Source of the DNA: CAVVEQ01 sp963747315
GTDB lineage: Bacteria > Chloroflexota > Anaerolineae > Anaerolineales > Anaerolineaceae
NCBI GenBank assembly: GCA_963747315.1
Contig: CAVVEQ010000013.1
Coordinates: 124,001 to 188,000 of the forward strand
Direction of reading: 5' to 3'
DNA length: 64,000 nt
Shown here: positions 19,500-29,557 of the stretch, piece by piece
How positions within the stretch are numbered: position 1 is the first letter of the stretch
Layout of the letters: each line of letters begins with the position of its first letter
Notes under the pieces: generated by a model
Told to the model about the DNA's origin: nothing
What the model saw: the letters and a program-made list of their open reading frames with translations, nothing else
Databases searched by the model: none
Made by a program: the position numbers and the translations under genes

Positions 19500-21572
19500 A
19501 TGTCTCGCACCTTTCCATTAGAAAAGTACCGTAACATAGGCATTATTGCCCATATCGACGCGGGTAAGACCACCACGACCGAGCGTATCCTCTTTTATAC
19601 GGGGAAGACCTACCGGATCGGTTCGGTGGATGATGGCACAACGGTTACGGACTGGATGGAGCAGGAGCGGGAACGGGGCATCACCATTGTTTCCGCGGCG
19701 GTAACCGCCGAATGGAAAGATTACCAAGTAAATATTATTGATACTCCGGGGCATATCGATTTCACTGCCGAAGTGCAGCGTTCCCTGCGGGTTCTGGATG
19801 GCGGCATCGTTGTTTTCGACGCCACCCAGGGCGTTGAACCGCAATCGGAAACAGTCTGGCGGCAGGCGGATCGATATTCAGTGCCCCGGATTTGTTTTGT
19901 CAATAAAATGGATCGCACGGGGGCATCCTACGAATACACTATCGATTCCATCCGGCAGCGACTTGGAGCCAACCCGATCGCAATGCAAATGCCCATTGGA
20001 TTCGAGAGTGGTTTTTGCGGTGTTGTAGACCTGCTCGCTCAACAGGCAATATTCTGGGATGATGATCTCGGGCGCGAACCGCGCATTGCAGAAATTCCCG
20101 CGGAACTTGCGGAAGAAGCGGCCAGGCTGCACGCCACGCTTGTGGAACGGATCGCAGAGCTGGATGATGACCTGACTGTAAAATTCCTCCAGGGTGAAAA
20201 GATCAGCGTTGAGGAATTAAAATCTGCACTGCGGAAAGCGGTCATCGCGAATGCGGCCACACCGGTATTTTGCGGCACTTCGTTGAAGAATAAAGGCGTT
20301 CAGCCTCTTCTCGATGCCGTCATCGACTTTCTCCCATCTCCCAATGATATCCCTCCGGTTAGCGGCATTGATCCCGATAAAGACATCGAAGTCAGCCGCG
20401 GCGTGAATGACGATGAACCTCTGAGCGCCCTGGTCTTCAAGATCGTCACTGATCCGTACGTTGGACGGCTGGCGTATTTCCGGGTTTATTCCGGCAAGAT
20501 CACCCAGGGTACTATGGTCTACAATCCCATCAAAGATCGCAAAGAACGTATCGGTCGGTTGATTCGCATGTACGCTGACCGCCGCGAGGATATCACCGAA
20601 GTACTAGCCGGGGATATCGGCGCCGTCCTGGGTTTGAAGGAAAGCTTCACCGGCGATACCCTCTGCGACCAGCATCACAAGGTCATCCTGGAAAGTATTA
20701 CCTTCCCCGAACCGGTCATCATGGTGGCTATCGAGCCCAAGACGACTGCAGATCAGGATAGGATGGCTGAGGCTCTGCGCAAGCTCTCGGAGGAGGATCC
20801 AACCTTCCGCGTTCATACCGACGAGAACACCGGTCAAACGATCATCTCAGGGATGGGCGAGCTTCACCTTGATGTATTGGTGGACCGCATGCTGCGTGAA
20901 TTCAAAGTCCAAGCGAATGTTGGGCGTCCGCGCGTTTCCTATCACGAATCGATCACCCGCGAAGTACCAAAGGTGGATTATAAGTACGTAAAACAATCCG
21001 GCGGACATGGCCAATATGGCCACGTTGTCTTCGCGATTGAACCATTGGAGCGGGGAAGCGGAATCGTCTTTGAAAGTAAGATCGTCAGCGGCGCCATCCC
21101 GAGGGAATATATACCCGCTGTGGAAAAAGGCGTCCGCGAGGCTGCCGAATCCGGGGTGTTGGCCGGTTACCCGGTCACGGACCTGAAAGTCACACTGAAT
21201 GATGGCTCCTTCCATGAAGTTGACTCTTCCGAGATGGCTTTCAAAATGGCTGCCACCTTTGCATTCAAAGAGGGCATTCAAAAGGGATCCCCGGTACTTC
21301 TCGAGCCGATCATGAAGGTTGAAGTTGTCGTCCCAGAGGAATATATGGGAGACGTCATCGGGCAACTGAATGCCAGGCGCGGAGTGATCCTTGGGACGGA
21401 GATGCGTCCGGGTAAGGCTCAATCCATCCGGGTGCAGGTTCCGCTCGCCGAAATGTTCGGGTACGCCACCGAGCTGCGCTCCAGCAGCCAGGGACGCGGT
21501 GTGTTTTCAATGGAATTCGATCATTATGCCCCGGTCTCAGAATCGGTGGCAAAGAAGATATTAAACCAGTAA
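19500..21572 (+). CDS. fusA: elongation factor G
   Basis: Translocation GTPase of 690 residues, intact. G1 is AHIDAGKTTTTE, G3 is DTPGHIDFT with the catalytic His, and G4 is NKMDR. Domains II-V follow, with SGMGELHLDVLVDR in domain III and YMGDVIGQLNARRG in domain V. It lies in the str operon between rpsG and tuf. A second, divergent EF-G-like gene is at 57957-60033. Confidence 0.97.
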   Translation: MSRTFPLEKYRNIGIIAHIDAGKTTTTERILFYTGKTYRIGSVDDGTTVTDWMEQERERGITIVSAAVTAEWKDYQVNIIDTPGHIDFTAEVQRSLRVLDGGIVVFDATQGVEPQSETVWRQADRYSVPRICFVNKMDRTGASYEYTIDSIRQRLGANPIAMQMPIGFESGFCGVVDLLAQQAIFWDDDLGREPRIAEIPAELAEEAARLHATLVERIAELDDDLTVKFLQGEKISVEELKSALRKAVIANAATPVFCGTSLKNKGVQPLLDAVIDFLPSPNDIPPVSGIDPDKDIEVSRGVNDDEPLSALVFKIVTDPYVGRLAYFRVYSGKITQGTMVYNPIKDRKERIGRLIRMYADRREDITEVLAGDIGAVLGLKESFTGDTLCDQHHKVILESITFPEPVIMVAIEPKTTADQDRMAEALRKLSEEDPTFRVHTDENTGQTIISGMGELHLDVLVDRMLREFKVQANVGRPRVSYHESITREVPKVDYKYVKQSGGHGQYGHVVFAIEPLERGSGIVFESKIVSGAIPREYIPAVEKGVREAAESGVLAGYPVTDLKVTLNDGSFHEVDSSEMAFKMAATFAFKEGIQKGSPVLLEPIMKVEVVVPEEYMGDVIGQLNARRGVILGTEMRPGKAQSIRVQVPLAEMFGYATELRSSSQGRGVFSMEFDHYAPVSESVAKKILNQ

Positions 21573-21605
21573 TTATTTATCCAATAAAGGAAAAGGAGAG
21601 CACTG

Positions 21606-22811
21606 ATGGCGAAGCAGAAATTTGACCGAAGCAAACCGCATCTGAACGTAGGGCACCATGGGGCACATTGACCATGGCAAGACCACGTTGACCGCGGCGA
21701 TCACCAAGTACTGCGGGTTCTACGGGAAAGCCGAATACCGGGCGTATGACAGCATTGACAATGCCCCGGAAGAGAAAGCGCGCGGGATCACGATCAACAT
21801 TGCCCACGTGGAATATGAGACCGAGAAACGGCACTATGCCCATGTGGATATGCCGGGTCACCGCGACTATATCAAGAACATGATCACCGGGGCAGCCCAG
21901 GTGGATGGCGCCATATTGGTGGTGGCCGCGCCGGATGGTCCCATGCCGCAGACCAAGGAACACGTCCTGCTGGCGCGCCAGGTGGAAGTGCCGAGCATCG
22001 TAGTCTTCTTGAACAAAGTGGACATGATGGACGATCCGGAACTGCTGGAACTGGTGGAGATGGAACTGAGGGAAATGCTCTCGGGATACAAATTCCCGGG
22101 TGAGACCACCCCGATCGTGCGGGGCAGCGCGCTGAAGGCACTGGAAAGCACCTCGACCGATCCGAATGCACCCGAGTACGAGTGCATCAAGGAACTGCTG
22201 CGGGTGGTGGATGAATACATTCCGGAGCCTGTACGCGAAGTGGACAAGCCGTTCATGATGCCGATCGAGGACGTGTTCTCGATCAAGGGACGCGGGACGG
22301 TGGTAACCGGGCGTGTTGACCGCGGCAAGATCAAGGTTGGCGACCCGGTGGAGATCATCGGGCTGCAGGAGAAGACGCGGAACAGTGTCTGCACCGGTGT
22401 GGAAATGTTCCACAAGCTGCTGGACGAAGGCATGGCCGGGGATAACCTGGGCTTGCTGCTGCGCGGCATTGAGCGCACGGACGTGGAGCGCGGGCAGGTG
22501 GTAGCGAAAGCCGGCTAGCATCACCCCGCACACCAAGTTCATGGCGCAGGTGTACGTGCTGAAGCGGGAAGAGGGTGGACGGCACAAACCGTTCTTCCCT
22601 GGTTACCGGCCGCAGTTCTATATTCGCACGATGGACGTGAACGGGCTCGATCACCCTGCCTGCGGGGGTGGAGATGGTGATGCCCGGGGACAACGTGGAG
22701 ATGGAAGTGGAACTGATCGTACCGGTGGCACTGGAGCAGGGTTCGCGCTTCGCGATTCGTGAAGGCGGTCTGACGGTAGGCGCCGGAGCGATCACCAAGA
22801 TCATTGCATAG
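21606..22811 (+). CDS. tuf: elongation factor Tu, broken by three single-base insertions
   Basis: Carries aminoacyl-tRNA to the ribosome; about 400 residues when repaired. Three extra bases are inferred: a G at 21651-21653 (NVG then TMGHIDHGKTTLT), a T at 22516 (VAKAG then SITPHTKF) and a G at 22643-22645 (TMDVNG then SITLPAGVEMVMPG). The protein then ends LTVGAGAITKIIA with TAG 22809-22811. All conserved EF-Tu blocks are present, including DMPGHRDYIKNM and NKVDMMDD. An essential gene broken three times points to sequence error. No second tuf copy is in the window. Confidence 0.93.
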
Positions 22812-22820
22812 GAATCCACA

Positions 22821-23130
22821 ATGGCAAAACAAAGAATCCGCATCCGCCTGAAAGCCTACGATCACCGCGTGCTTGGATCAATCCGCCAAGCGCATCGTCG
22901 AAACAGCCGAGCGCAGCGGCGCCCATGTTGTGGGTCCCGTTCCGCTGCCGACTCGAATCGAGAAATTCACCGTACGCCGTGGAGCCTTTATCGACAAGGA
23001 TTCTCAGGAGCATTTTGAGATCCGCACCCATAATCGCATCATCGATGTCATGGATCCTGATTCCAAAACGATCGATATGCTCATGCGCCTCAATCTGCCC
23101 GCCGGCGTGGATATTGAGATCAAGATATAA
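22821..23130 (+). CDS. rpsJ: 30S ribosomal protein S10, one-base insertion
   Basis: S10 (NusE), 102 residues after repair; works in the ribosome head and in antitermination with NusB. MAKQRIRIRLKAYDHRVL is followed by an extra G at 22875-22876, after which DQSAKRIVETAERSG and the rest read normally to LPAGVDIEIKI. It starts 9 bases after tuf. Confidence 0.94.
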
Positions 23131-23142
23131 AACTGAAAAGAA

Positions 23143-23169
23143 TGCCGGGGTGAAAAACTCACCCTGGCA
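23143..23169 (+). promoter_or_regulatory. hairpin in the rpsJ-rplC spacer
   Basis: TGCCGGGGTGA (23143-23153) pairs with TCACCCTGGCA (23159-23169) with one G-T pair and a 5-base loop. It lacks a clear T-tract, so it may be a partial terminator or a leader structure. The 235-base spacer before rplC holds no gene; a weak -10 like TAAAAT (23188-23193) follows the hairpin. Confidence 0.4.
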
Positions 23170-23365
23170 GTTCGATTAAAATTGTGGTAAAATAATTCGG
23201 TTTTGGATCTGACCAAAACCATTTCGAATCGTGCAAGAGTGATCTTTGGGTAGGCACAACAGACAAGCTGCCGCCCACAGATAACCGACTACACGTTCGG
23301 GAGATGATGCAGCCAAGCCCTGGTTGACAGTCTCCGAAAAATATGATCTTAGGAGAAAAATTGAG

Positions 23366-23995
23366 ATGTTCAAAGGGCTGATAGGGAAGAAAATCGGCAT
23401 GACCCAGATTTTCGATGAGACCGGTGCGGCAATTCCGGTCACGATCATTGAAGCTGGGCCATGCTTCGTTACCCAGGTCCGCACGACCGGTAACGATGGT
23501 TACTCGGCTGTTCAATTGGGCTACAGTGAGGTCAAACCCAAACGGTTGACCCAAGGTAAATTAGGCCACCTCAAACGCAACAATCTCTCCCCGCTGCGCT
23601 ACCTGCGCGAATTCCGTTCCAAGGAACCCGGGGTTGAAGAAGGCGCCAAGGTGGATGTTTCCATTTTTGCGGTTGGCGAACATGTGGATGTGGTTGGCAC
23701 CAGCAAGGGCAAGGGTTTTGCAGGTGGTGTCAAACGCTACCACTTCGCGGGCGGACCCAAAACCCATGGTCAATCGGATCGACACCGCGCTCCCGGTTCA
23801 CGCGGCTCGGGCACCACGCCAGGCCGTGTCTACAAGGGTTCGCGCGGCGCCGGTCACATGGGTGATGACCGTGTCACCGCTCAGAATTTGAAGGTCGAAC
23901 TGGTGGATGCCGAACGGAACCTGCTTGGCGTCCGCGGTTCTATTCCAGGCGCGCGCAACGGTTTGGTCGTCATAAAAGAAGCGCGGAAACAGTAA
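23366..23995 (+). CDS. rplC: 50S ribosomal protein L3
   Basis: 23S rRNA-binding assembly protein, 209 residues, intact. The start at 23366 (MFKGLIGKKIGMTQIF) is the conserved one with GGAGA upstream; the longer open frame is not coding. The extended loop GGPKTHGQSDRHRAPGS and GRVYKGSRGAGHMG that reaches the peptidyl-transferase centre is present. Confidence 0.97.
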   Translation: MFKGLIGKKIGMTQIFDETGAAIPVTIIEAGPCFVTQVRTTGNDGYSAVQLGYSEVKPKRLTQGKLGHLKRNNLSPLRYLREFRSKEPGVEEGAKVDVSIFAVGEHVDVVGTSKGKGFAGGVKRYHFAGGPKTHGQSDRHRAPGSRGSGTTPGRVYKGSRGAGHMGDDRVTAQNLKVELVDAERNLLGVRGSIPGARNGLVVIKEARKQ

Positions 23996-24027
23996 CCGGA
24001 AACCTGGATGAATGGAGCAATGTAACT

Positions 24028-24657
24028 ATGAAGGTTGATGTCCTCAATATGGAAGGCAAGAAGGTCAAAACGGTCGATTTGCCCGCCGCGATCTTTGAAG
24101 CCCCTATCAAAGTTGACTTGATGCACCAGGCATTCCAGCGCCAGATGGCCAACGCCCGCCTTGGCACGCACGACACCAAGACCCGCAGCGAAGTTGCTGG
24201 TGGCGGTAAGAAACCCTGGAATCAGAAGGGAACCGGCCGCGCACGGCAGGGTTCCACCCGCGCCCCGCATTGGAAAGGTGGCGGTGGGATTCACACCCCG
24301 CACCCGCATTCCTACGCCCAGGCGATGCCCAAACGGATGCGCGTGGCGGCTGTTTGTTCTGCGCTTTCCGCCAAAGCTGCGGATGCCAGCATTGTCGTAA
24401 TGGATGAGCTGACTCTTGCGGAACCTAAAACCCGCTTGATGGCAAAAGCTCTGAATACCTTGGTTGGGGAAAACAGCGCGCTGATCCTCATTCCGGAAAA
24501 ATCGGATGCCTACGAAGGTGTTGTACGTTCCACCCGAAACATTCCCGATGCAAAGATCCTGGTTGCCTCGTATTTGAATATTCGCGACCTGATGACCTTC
24601 GACCGCGTGGTCCTGCCCCTGGCAGCCCTGGAGCGGATCGAGGCTCATTTAGGATAG
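24028..24657 (+). CDS. rplD: 50S ribosomal protein L4
   Basis: L4, 209 residues, intact. The internal loop KKPWNQKGTGRARQGSTRAP that lines the exit tunnel is conserved. It follows rplC by 32 bases. In E. coli L4 is the repressor of the S10 operon; whether that holds here is not visible. Confidence 0.97.
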   Translation: MKVDVLNMEGKKVKTVDLPAAIFEAPIKVDLMHQAFQRQMANARLGTHDTKTRSEVAGGGKKPWNQKGTGRARQGSTRAPHWKGGGGIHTPHPHSYAQAMPKRMRVAAVCSALSAKAADASIVVMDELTLAEPKTRLMAKALNTLVGENSALILIPEKSDAYEGVVRSTRNIPDAKILVASYLNIRDLMTFDRVVLPLAALERIEAHLG

Positions 24658-24667
24658 GAGAACTAAT

Positions 24668-24972
24668 ATGACCACAATGTATGAAGTCCTCCTGAGGCCT
24701 GATCGTCACCGAAAAGACGAATTACCAGGCAACCCGTCTGCACCAGTACACTTTCGAAGTTCGCCCGGAAGCCACCCGCACCATGGTGCGCGAAGCCGTC
24801 GAACGCATCTTCAAAGTGACCGTTCTGGATGTGAACGTTCTGAATGTACCCGCCAAGACGATCCCGAAAAGGCAAAAGCCGTCGCCTCGGGGTACGTAAT
24901 CCTGGATACCGTAAAGCAATCGTTACCCTCAGCGCGGAAGACCGCTTACCCATTTTTGAAGGGGTTGAGTAA
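24668..24972 (+). CDS. rplW: 50S ribosomal protein L23, two single-base insertions
   Basis: L23 of the tunnel exit, about 100 residues when repaired. An extra G at 24701 separates MTTMYEVLLRP from IVTEKTNYQATRLHQY, and an extra A in AAAA at 24867-24870 separates NVPAKTIPK from GKSRRLGVRNPGYRKAIVTL. The repaired protein ends FEGVE with TAA 24970-24972, whose last base is the A of the rplB start. Confidence 0.93.
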
Positions 24973-25799
24973 TGGCCATTAAAGTTTACAAACCAACCAC
25001 CCCCGGCATGCGAGGCAGAACCGGGTACAGTTTCGAAGAGATCACCAAGAAGCGTCCGGAACGATCGCTGATCGTCATCCGCAAGGAACACTCCGGCCGC
25101 AATGATAGCGGCAAGGTTACTGTACGACACCGCGGAGCTGGCAACCGGCAGTATATCCGCATCGTCGATTTCAAACGAAAGAAGATCGGCATTCCGGCAC
25201 GTGTTTCAGCCATCGAATACGATCCCAATCGCACTGCCCGACTTGCGTTGCTGGTCTATGCGGATGGTGAAAAAGCCTATATCGTTGCCCCGCAAGGTTT
25301 GAAAGTTGGCGATAGCGTGATGTCCGGTGCCCAGGCGGAGATCCGCCCAGGCAACAGTCTGCCGATCTGCCAATATTCCCGTGGGCACGATGGTGCACAA
25401 TATCGAGCTGCAGGAAGGCAAAGGCGGGCAAATGGCCCGTTCCGCTGGAACCGCAGCCCAGTTGCTGGCAAAAGAGGGTGATTACGCCCAGATCCGCCTC
25501 CCTCCGGTGAAGTTCGCCTAGTTCGCCAGGCTTGCTTCGCAACCATCGGTCAGGTCGGTAACCTGGAACATAGCAACATCAAACTTGGAAAAGCCGGCCG
25601 CAAGCGCCACATGGGCATTCGCCCGACCGTTCGCGGTACTGCGATGAGTCCCCGCGACCATCCCCACGGTGGTGGTGAAGGCCGTCAGCCAGCTGGTATG
25701 CCTGGTCCAAAGACCCCCTGGGGTAAACCTGCCCGGGGTTACCGGACCCGCAGGAATAAATCATCCAATAAGTATATTGTCCGGCGCAGGAATGGCTAA
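24972..25799 (+). CDS. rplB: 50S ribosomal protein L2, one insertion and one deletion
   Basis: L2, 275 residues when repaired, needed for subunit joining and peptidyl transfer. The frame leaves at 25370-25371 (extra C, PGNSLPIC then NIPVGTMVHNIELQEG) and changes again at about 25500-25503 (one base missing; QIRLP then SGEVRLVRQACFATIG). The C-terminal MSPRDHPHGGGEGRQPAG with the catalytic-region His and KYIVRRRNG are intact. The start overlaps the rplW stop by one base. Confidence 0.94.
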
Positions 25800-25847
25800 A
25801 CGGATATCCTTTTTGGATAGTGATCAAAGAGTAGAAGGACGAGAAAT

Positions 25848-26133
25848 ATGTCAAGATCGCTGAAAAAGGGCCCTTATATCGAGCCCAAACTGCTCAAGAA
25901 AATTGAAGCGATGAACTACCAAGGGCGAAAAGAAAGTACTGCGCACCTGGAGCCGGGATAGCACCATCTTTCCCCAGATGGTTGGTCACACCATCGCTGT
26001 CCATGACGGACGCCGGCATGTTCCGATCTATATCACCGAGAACATGGTCGGACATAAACTGGGTGAGTTCGCTCCCACCCGCCATTTCCGCGGTCATCTC
26101 TCCGAGAAAGCCACCGCAGCAAAGGTGCAATAA
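25848..26133 (+). CDS. rpsS: 30S ribosomal protein S19, one-base insertion
   Basis: S19, 94 residues when repaired. MSRSLKKGPYIEPKLLKKI is typical; an extra T at 25917 breaks EAMN from TKGEKKVLRTWSRDSTIFP. The rest (GRRHVPIYITENMVGHKLG, FAPTRHFRGH) is normal to TAA 26131-26133. Confidence 0.94.
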
Positions 26134-26136
26134 ATT

Positions 26137-26479
26137 ATGGCAACCGATGTGCATGCTTCCTTGATGAATTGCGGAATCCCGGCGTTCAAAGTCCGCCTGG
26201 TCATCGATTTGATCCGCGGAAAGAACGCGGTTGATGCGGTGAATCTGTTGAAATTCACCAATAAAGGCGCATCCCAACCTGTGGGCAAACTGCTGAAATC
26301 TGCCATCGCCAATGCGGAGGAAAATTTCGGGCTCAGCCGGGATAACCTCATATATTTACAAGGTGACTGCAGATGAAGCTCCCACCCGAAAGTGGCGCCG
26401 TTTTGGAGCCCGCGGGCGTTTCAAACCCTTGTTGCGTCGCACCTCGCATGTCTCGATCATTCTGCGAGAGAAGGAATAA
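26137..26479 (+). CDS. rplV: 50S ribosomal protein L22, one-base insertion
   Basis: L22 of the exit tunnel, about 113 residues when repaired. FKVRLVIDLIRGK and KSAIANAEENFGL are conserved; an extra A at 26350 breaks RDNL from YIYKVTADEAPTRKWRR, after which RGRFKPLLRRTSHVSIIL follows. The first 20 residues (MATDVHASLMNCGIPAF) fit the family less well than usual: the Arg-Ile-Ser-Pro block is GIPA here, so an additional compensated pair of indels near 26165-26180 is possible. Confidence 0.9.
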
Positions 26480-26527
26480 TCAGTCGGCACTCGCTGACTG
26501 AGATAAAGAAGGACACCAGGAGAGATT

Positions 26528-27206
26528 ATGGGTCGTAAAGTTCATCCGATTGGATTTCGTTTAGGTCTCCATCAGCCCTGGTCTGGCCGCTGGTACGCTG
26601 AAGGCACTGAATACACCAACCAACTGCACCAGGATATTACCATCCGCAAGATGATCCAGAATGCAGCCGAAAAAGCTGGCGTTTCCGATGTGGAAGTTGA
26701 ACGATTTCCGGGTAAGGTGCGGGTCATCGTTCATACTGCCAAACCCGGTATTCTGATCGGCCGCAAGGGTGATACGGTTAAGATGATTCGCCAGGACCTG
26801 GAAAAGTTGACCGGCAAGAAGATCGATCTCGAGATCAAAGAGATCAAATCGCCGGATTGCGATGCCTACCTTGTTGCCAACAATATCGCCGATCAGATCG
26901 AACGCCGGGTTAGCTACCGCCGGGCTATGAAACGGGCGTTGCAGCAGGCCATGCGCCAGGGCGCGGAAGGTATCAAGATCGAGGTCGCCGGTCGTTTGAG
27001 CGGCGCTGAAATGGCCCGGAGAGTGAAATTGCGCGAAGGCCGTGTTCCGCTTGCAGACCCTGCGTGCGAATATCGGTTTTGCCCGTGCGGAAGCCCTGAC
27101 CACTTACGGACGAATTGGCGTCAAAGTGTGGGTTTATCTTGGAGAAGTTCTGCCTGGTGTGGAAGAGAAAGTTGAAGCCACCGAAGGCGTTTACGTAAGT
27201 CAGTAA
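26528..27206 (+). CDS. rpsC: 30S ribosomal protein S3, one-base insertion
   Basis: S3, 225 residues when repaired. The KH domain (HTAKPGILIGRKGDTVKMI) is normal. An extra G at 27053 breaks REGRVPL from QTLRANIGFARAEALTTYG; the C-terminal GVKVWVYLGEVLPG then reads to TAA 27204-27206. A small hairpin GACCGG/CCGGTC (27214-27232) follows in the spacer to rplP. Confidence 0.94.
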
Positions 27207-27255
27207 TTATCTAGACCGGGCTTTTACCGGTCAAGACGAAAGAGGACAGTATGCT

Positions 27256-27672
27256 ATGTTGATGCCAAAACGTGTTAAGTGGCGCAAGCAGCAGCGCGGC
27301 CGAATGAGAGGAAAAGCGCTGAGAGGTGCTGATATCAATTTCGGCGAGTACGCTCTACAGGCTCTGGAACCGGGCTGGGTTTCCGCCCGCCAGATCGAAG
27401 CTGGCCGAAGGACGATCGTCCATTCGATGAAACGCCATGGAAAAGTTTGGATCCGGATCTTTCCGGATAAACCCTACACCCACCGCCCACCCGAGACCCG
27501 TATGGGTAAGGGTAAAGGCAATGTGGAGTATTGGGTTGCTGTTGTCAAACCAGGCAGGATCATGTTTGAAGTGAGCGGTCTGGATCACGATGCGGCTGTG
27601 CATGCTCTGCACCAGGCTTCCTACAAATTTTCGATCCGGACCAAAGTGATCTCCCGTCATGAAGGCGCGTGA
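27256..27672 (+). CDS. rplP: 50S ribosomal protein L16
   Basis: L16 near the A-site tRNA, 138 residues, intact (MLMPKRVKWRKQQRGRMRG ... IRTKVISRHEGA). ETRMGKGKGNVEYWVAVVKPGR is the conserved central part including the Arg that is hydroxylated in E. coli. Confidence 0.97.
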   Translation: MLMPKRVKWRKQQRGRMRGKALRGADINFGEYALQALEPGWVSARQIEAGRRTIVHSMKRHGKVWIRIFPDKPYTHRPPETRMGKGKGNVEYWVAVVKPGRIMFEVSGLDHDAAVHALHQASYKFSIRTKVISRHEGA

Positions 27673-27683
27673 GGAGTAGTATC

Positions 27684-27897
27684 GTGAAGATTTCAGAAAT
27701 GCGTTTACTTTCAGACGAAGAATTGAAAACCAAGATTATGGATTCCCGGCAGGAACTTGATGAACCTGCGTTTCCAGGTGATCACCGGTCAGCAAACTGA
27801 CACCAGTCTGCTGAAGAAAACCCGCCGAACCATTGCCACCTTCGAGACGATCCTCCAGGAGCGGATAACCGGGAAAACCCAGGAAGGCAAAAAATGA
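27684..27897 (+). CDS. rpmC: 50S ribosomal protein L29, one-base insertion
   Basis: L29, about 70 residues when repaired; too broken to appear as one open frame. GTG 27684 gives (M)KISEMRLLSDEELKTKI; an extra G at 27759 separates DSRQEL from MNLRFQVITGQQTDTSLLKK, the conserved helix. The stop TGA 27895-27897 overlaps the rpsQ ATG (ATGA). Confidence 0.92.
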
Positions 27898-28270
27898 ACG
27901 AACGAAGACGATTAAATGGTGTTGTCACCAGCAATAAAATGACAAAAACCGTGGTCGTGGAAATCAGCCGGACCTTCCGCCACCCGCTTTACCATAAAGT
28001 GGTCCATACCAGCAAACGCGTAAAAGCACACGATGAACTGGGATGCAAGATCGGCGATAACGTCCAGATCGTGGAAACCCGCCCCTTATCCCACGATAAG
28101 CGCTGGGTGGTGGAAAAAATCCTCACCAGCCAGGGCGAGAAAGCGATGCCGGTCAACTTGGTGGAAGAAGCCGATATCATCGAAATGATCGAGGCTCCCG
28201 AGGAAACCGTGATCGCTGAAGAGAGCTGGAAACCGCAGAAACCGAAAAGGTTGAAGGAGAAGCGGCATGA
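27894..28270 (+). CDS. rpsQ: 30S ribosomal protein S17 with acidic tail
   Basis: S17 core (KTVVVEISRTFRHPLY, GDNVQIVETRPLSHDKRW) plus a C-terminal extension of about 40 residues rich in acidic residues (VEEADIIEMIEAPEETV). In the printed frame the gene would run to 28301 with a basic end inside rplN. If one base is missing near 28221-28225, the tail stays acidic (LETAETEKVEGEAA) and stops at 28268-28270, giving the ATGA overlap with rplN seen elsewhere in this operon. I prefer this second reading; it is an inference. Confidence 0.85.
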
Positions 28271-28638
28271 TCCAACACGAGTCCCGGTTAAAGGTTGCTG
28301 ATAACACCGGCGCCCGCGAGATCCTTGTGATCCACGTCATGGGCGGCTCCACCCGCCGCTACGGGCGTGTTGGTGATATTGTGGTCGGCACGGTAAAATC
28401 TGCCGCACCGCAAGGTTCGATCAAGAAAAGCGAGATCGTCAAAGCGGTTATTGTTCGCTGCGCGAAAGAATGGCGCCGCGAAGATGGTTCAACCATCCGC
28501 TTCGACGATAACGCGGCAGTGATCCTGGATACTGACGGCCAGAACCCGAAAGGTACCCGCATCTTCGGACCTGTTGCGCGTGAATTGCGCGAAAAAGGTT
28601 TCATGAAGATCGTGTCCCTGGCTCCGGAAGTGATCTAA
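28267..28638 (+). CDS. rplN: 50S ribosomal protein L14
   Basis: L14, 123 residues, intact (MIQHESRLKVADNTGARE ... KIVSLAPEVI). GTRIFGPVARELR is the conserved C-terminal block. It makes the intersubunit bridge B8 and contacts L19. Confidence 0.97.
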   Translation: MIQHESRLKVADNTGAREILVIHVMGGSTRRYGRVGDIVVGTVKSAAPQGSIKKSEIVKAVIVRCAKEWRREDGSTIRFDDNAAVILDTDGQNPKGTRIFGPVARELREKGFMKIVSLAPEVI

Positions 28639-28652
28639 AGAGGAGCGAAGCG

Positions 28653-28985
28653 ATGAATGTAAAAATCCGTAAAGGTGACCTGGTCGAAGTGATCACCGGC
28701 AAAGAAGAGGATAAGGGCAAACGCGGAGAAGTCATCCGTGTCCTTTCCGGAGAACGCCGGGTTGTTGTGCAGGGTATCAATATCCGCACTAAACACCAGA
28801 AACAAATGCAGAGCCAGGGCCGTACCATCAACCCGGGCAAGGTGAAATTCGAAGGCCCCATCTCGATTTCTAACGTGATGCTCGTCTGCAAGAAATGCAA
28901 CAAACCCACGCGTGTCAGCATTCAGCGAACGGGTGAGAAAATCAGCCGGGTATGCAAAAAATGCCAGGCGCTGCTGGATGAATAG
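28653..28985 (+). CDS. rplX: 50S ribosomal protein L24
   Basis: L24 with KOW motif (KIRKGDLVEVITGKEEDKGKRG), 110 residues, intact. The C-terminal half has two CxxC pairs (LVCKKCNKP and RVCKKCQ), the zinc-binding form of L24. Confidence 0.97.
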   Translation: MNVKIRKGDLVEVITGKEEDKGKRGEVIRVLSGERRVVVQGINIRTKHQKQMQSQGRTINPGKVKFEGPISISNVMLVCKKCNKPTRVSIQRTGEKISRVCKKCQALLDE

Positions 28986-29005
28986 GCCACAGTGGAGCAA
29001 ATGAA

Positions 29006-29557
29006 ATGAATCACATGAGAGTCCGTTATCAAAAAGAGATCACCCCGGCGTTGATGGAATCCCTGGGGTTGAAGAATGTTATGCAGGTTCCCCGGATCAA
29101 AAAGGTGAACGTGAACATCGGCGTTGGCGAAGCTCTGGATAATCCCAAGGCACTCGATGCAGCTGTTGCGGATCTGACCGCCATCACCGGGCAGAAACCC
29201 ATCATCACCAAAGCGCGCAAGAGTATCGCTAACTTTAAATTGCGCGAAGGACGAGCTATCGGCGCAACTGTCACCCTGCGCGGTGACCGTATGTGGGATT
29301 TCCTCGACCGGTTGATGAACATCGTTCTGCCCCGTGTTCGCGATTTCCGTGGCGTCTCCGCCGAATCGTTTGATGGCCGTGGAAATTACACCCTCGGTCT
29401 TCGGGAGCAGATCATCTTCCCCGAGATCGAATACGACAAAGTGGATAAGATCCGTGGTTTGGAAGTGACAATCGTTACATCCGCAGTAAATGACGAACAG
29501 GCAACCGCTATGCTTGCAATGCTTGGCATGCCTTTCAGGAAGGGTTCCAATGGCTAA
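29006..29557 (+). CDS. rplE: 50S ribosomal protein L5
   Basis: 5S rRNA-binding protein, 183 residues, intact. TKARKSIANFKLREG and LPRVRDFRGVSAESFDGRGNY are conserved. ATG at 29006 or 29015 may be the start. The stop overlaps the S14 start. Confidence 0.97.
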   Translation: MNHMRVRYQKEITPALMESLGLKNVMQVPRIKKVNVNIGVGEALDNPKALDAAVADLTAITGQKPIITKARKSIANFKLREGRAIGATVTLRGDRMWDFLDRLMNIVLPRVRDFRGVSAESFDGRGNYTLGLREQIIFPEIEYDKVDKIRGLEVTIVTSAVNDEQATAMLAMLGMPFRKGSNG

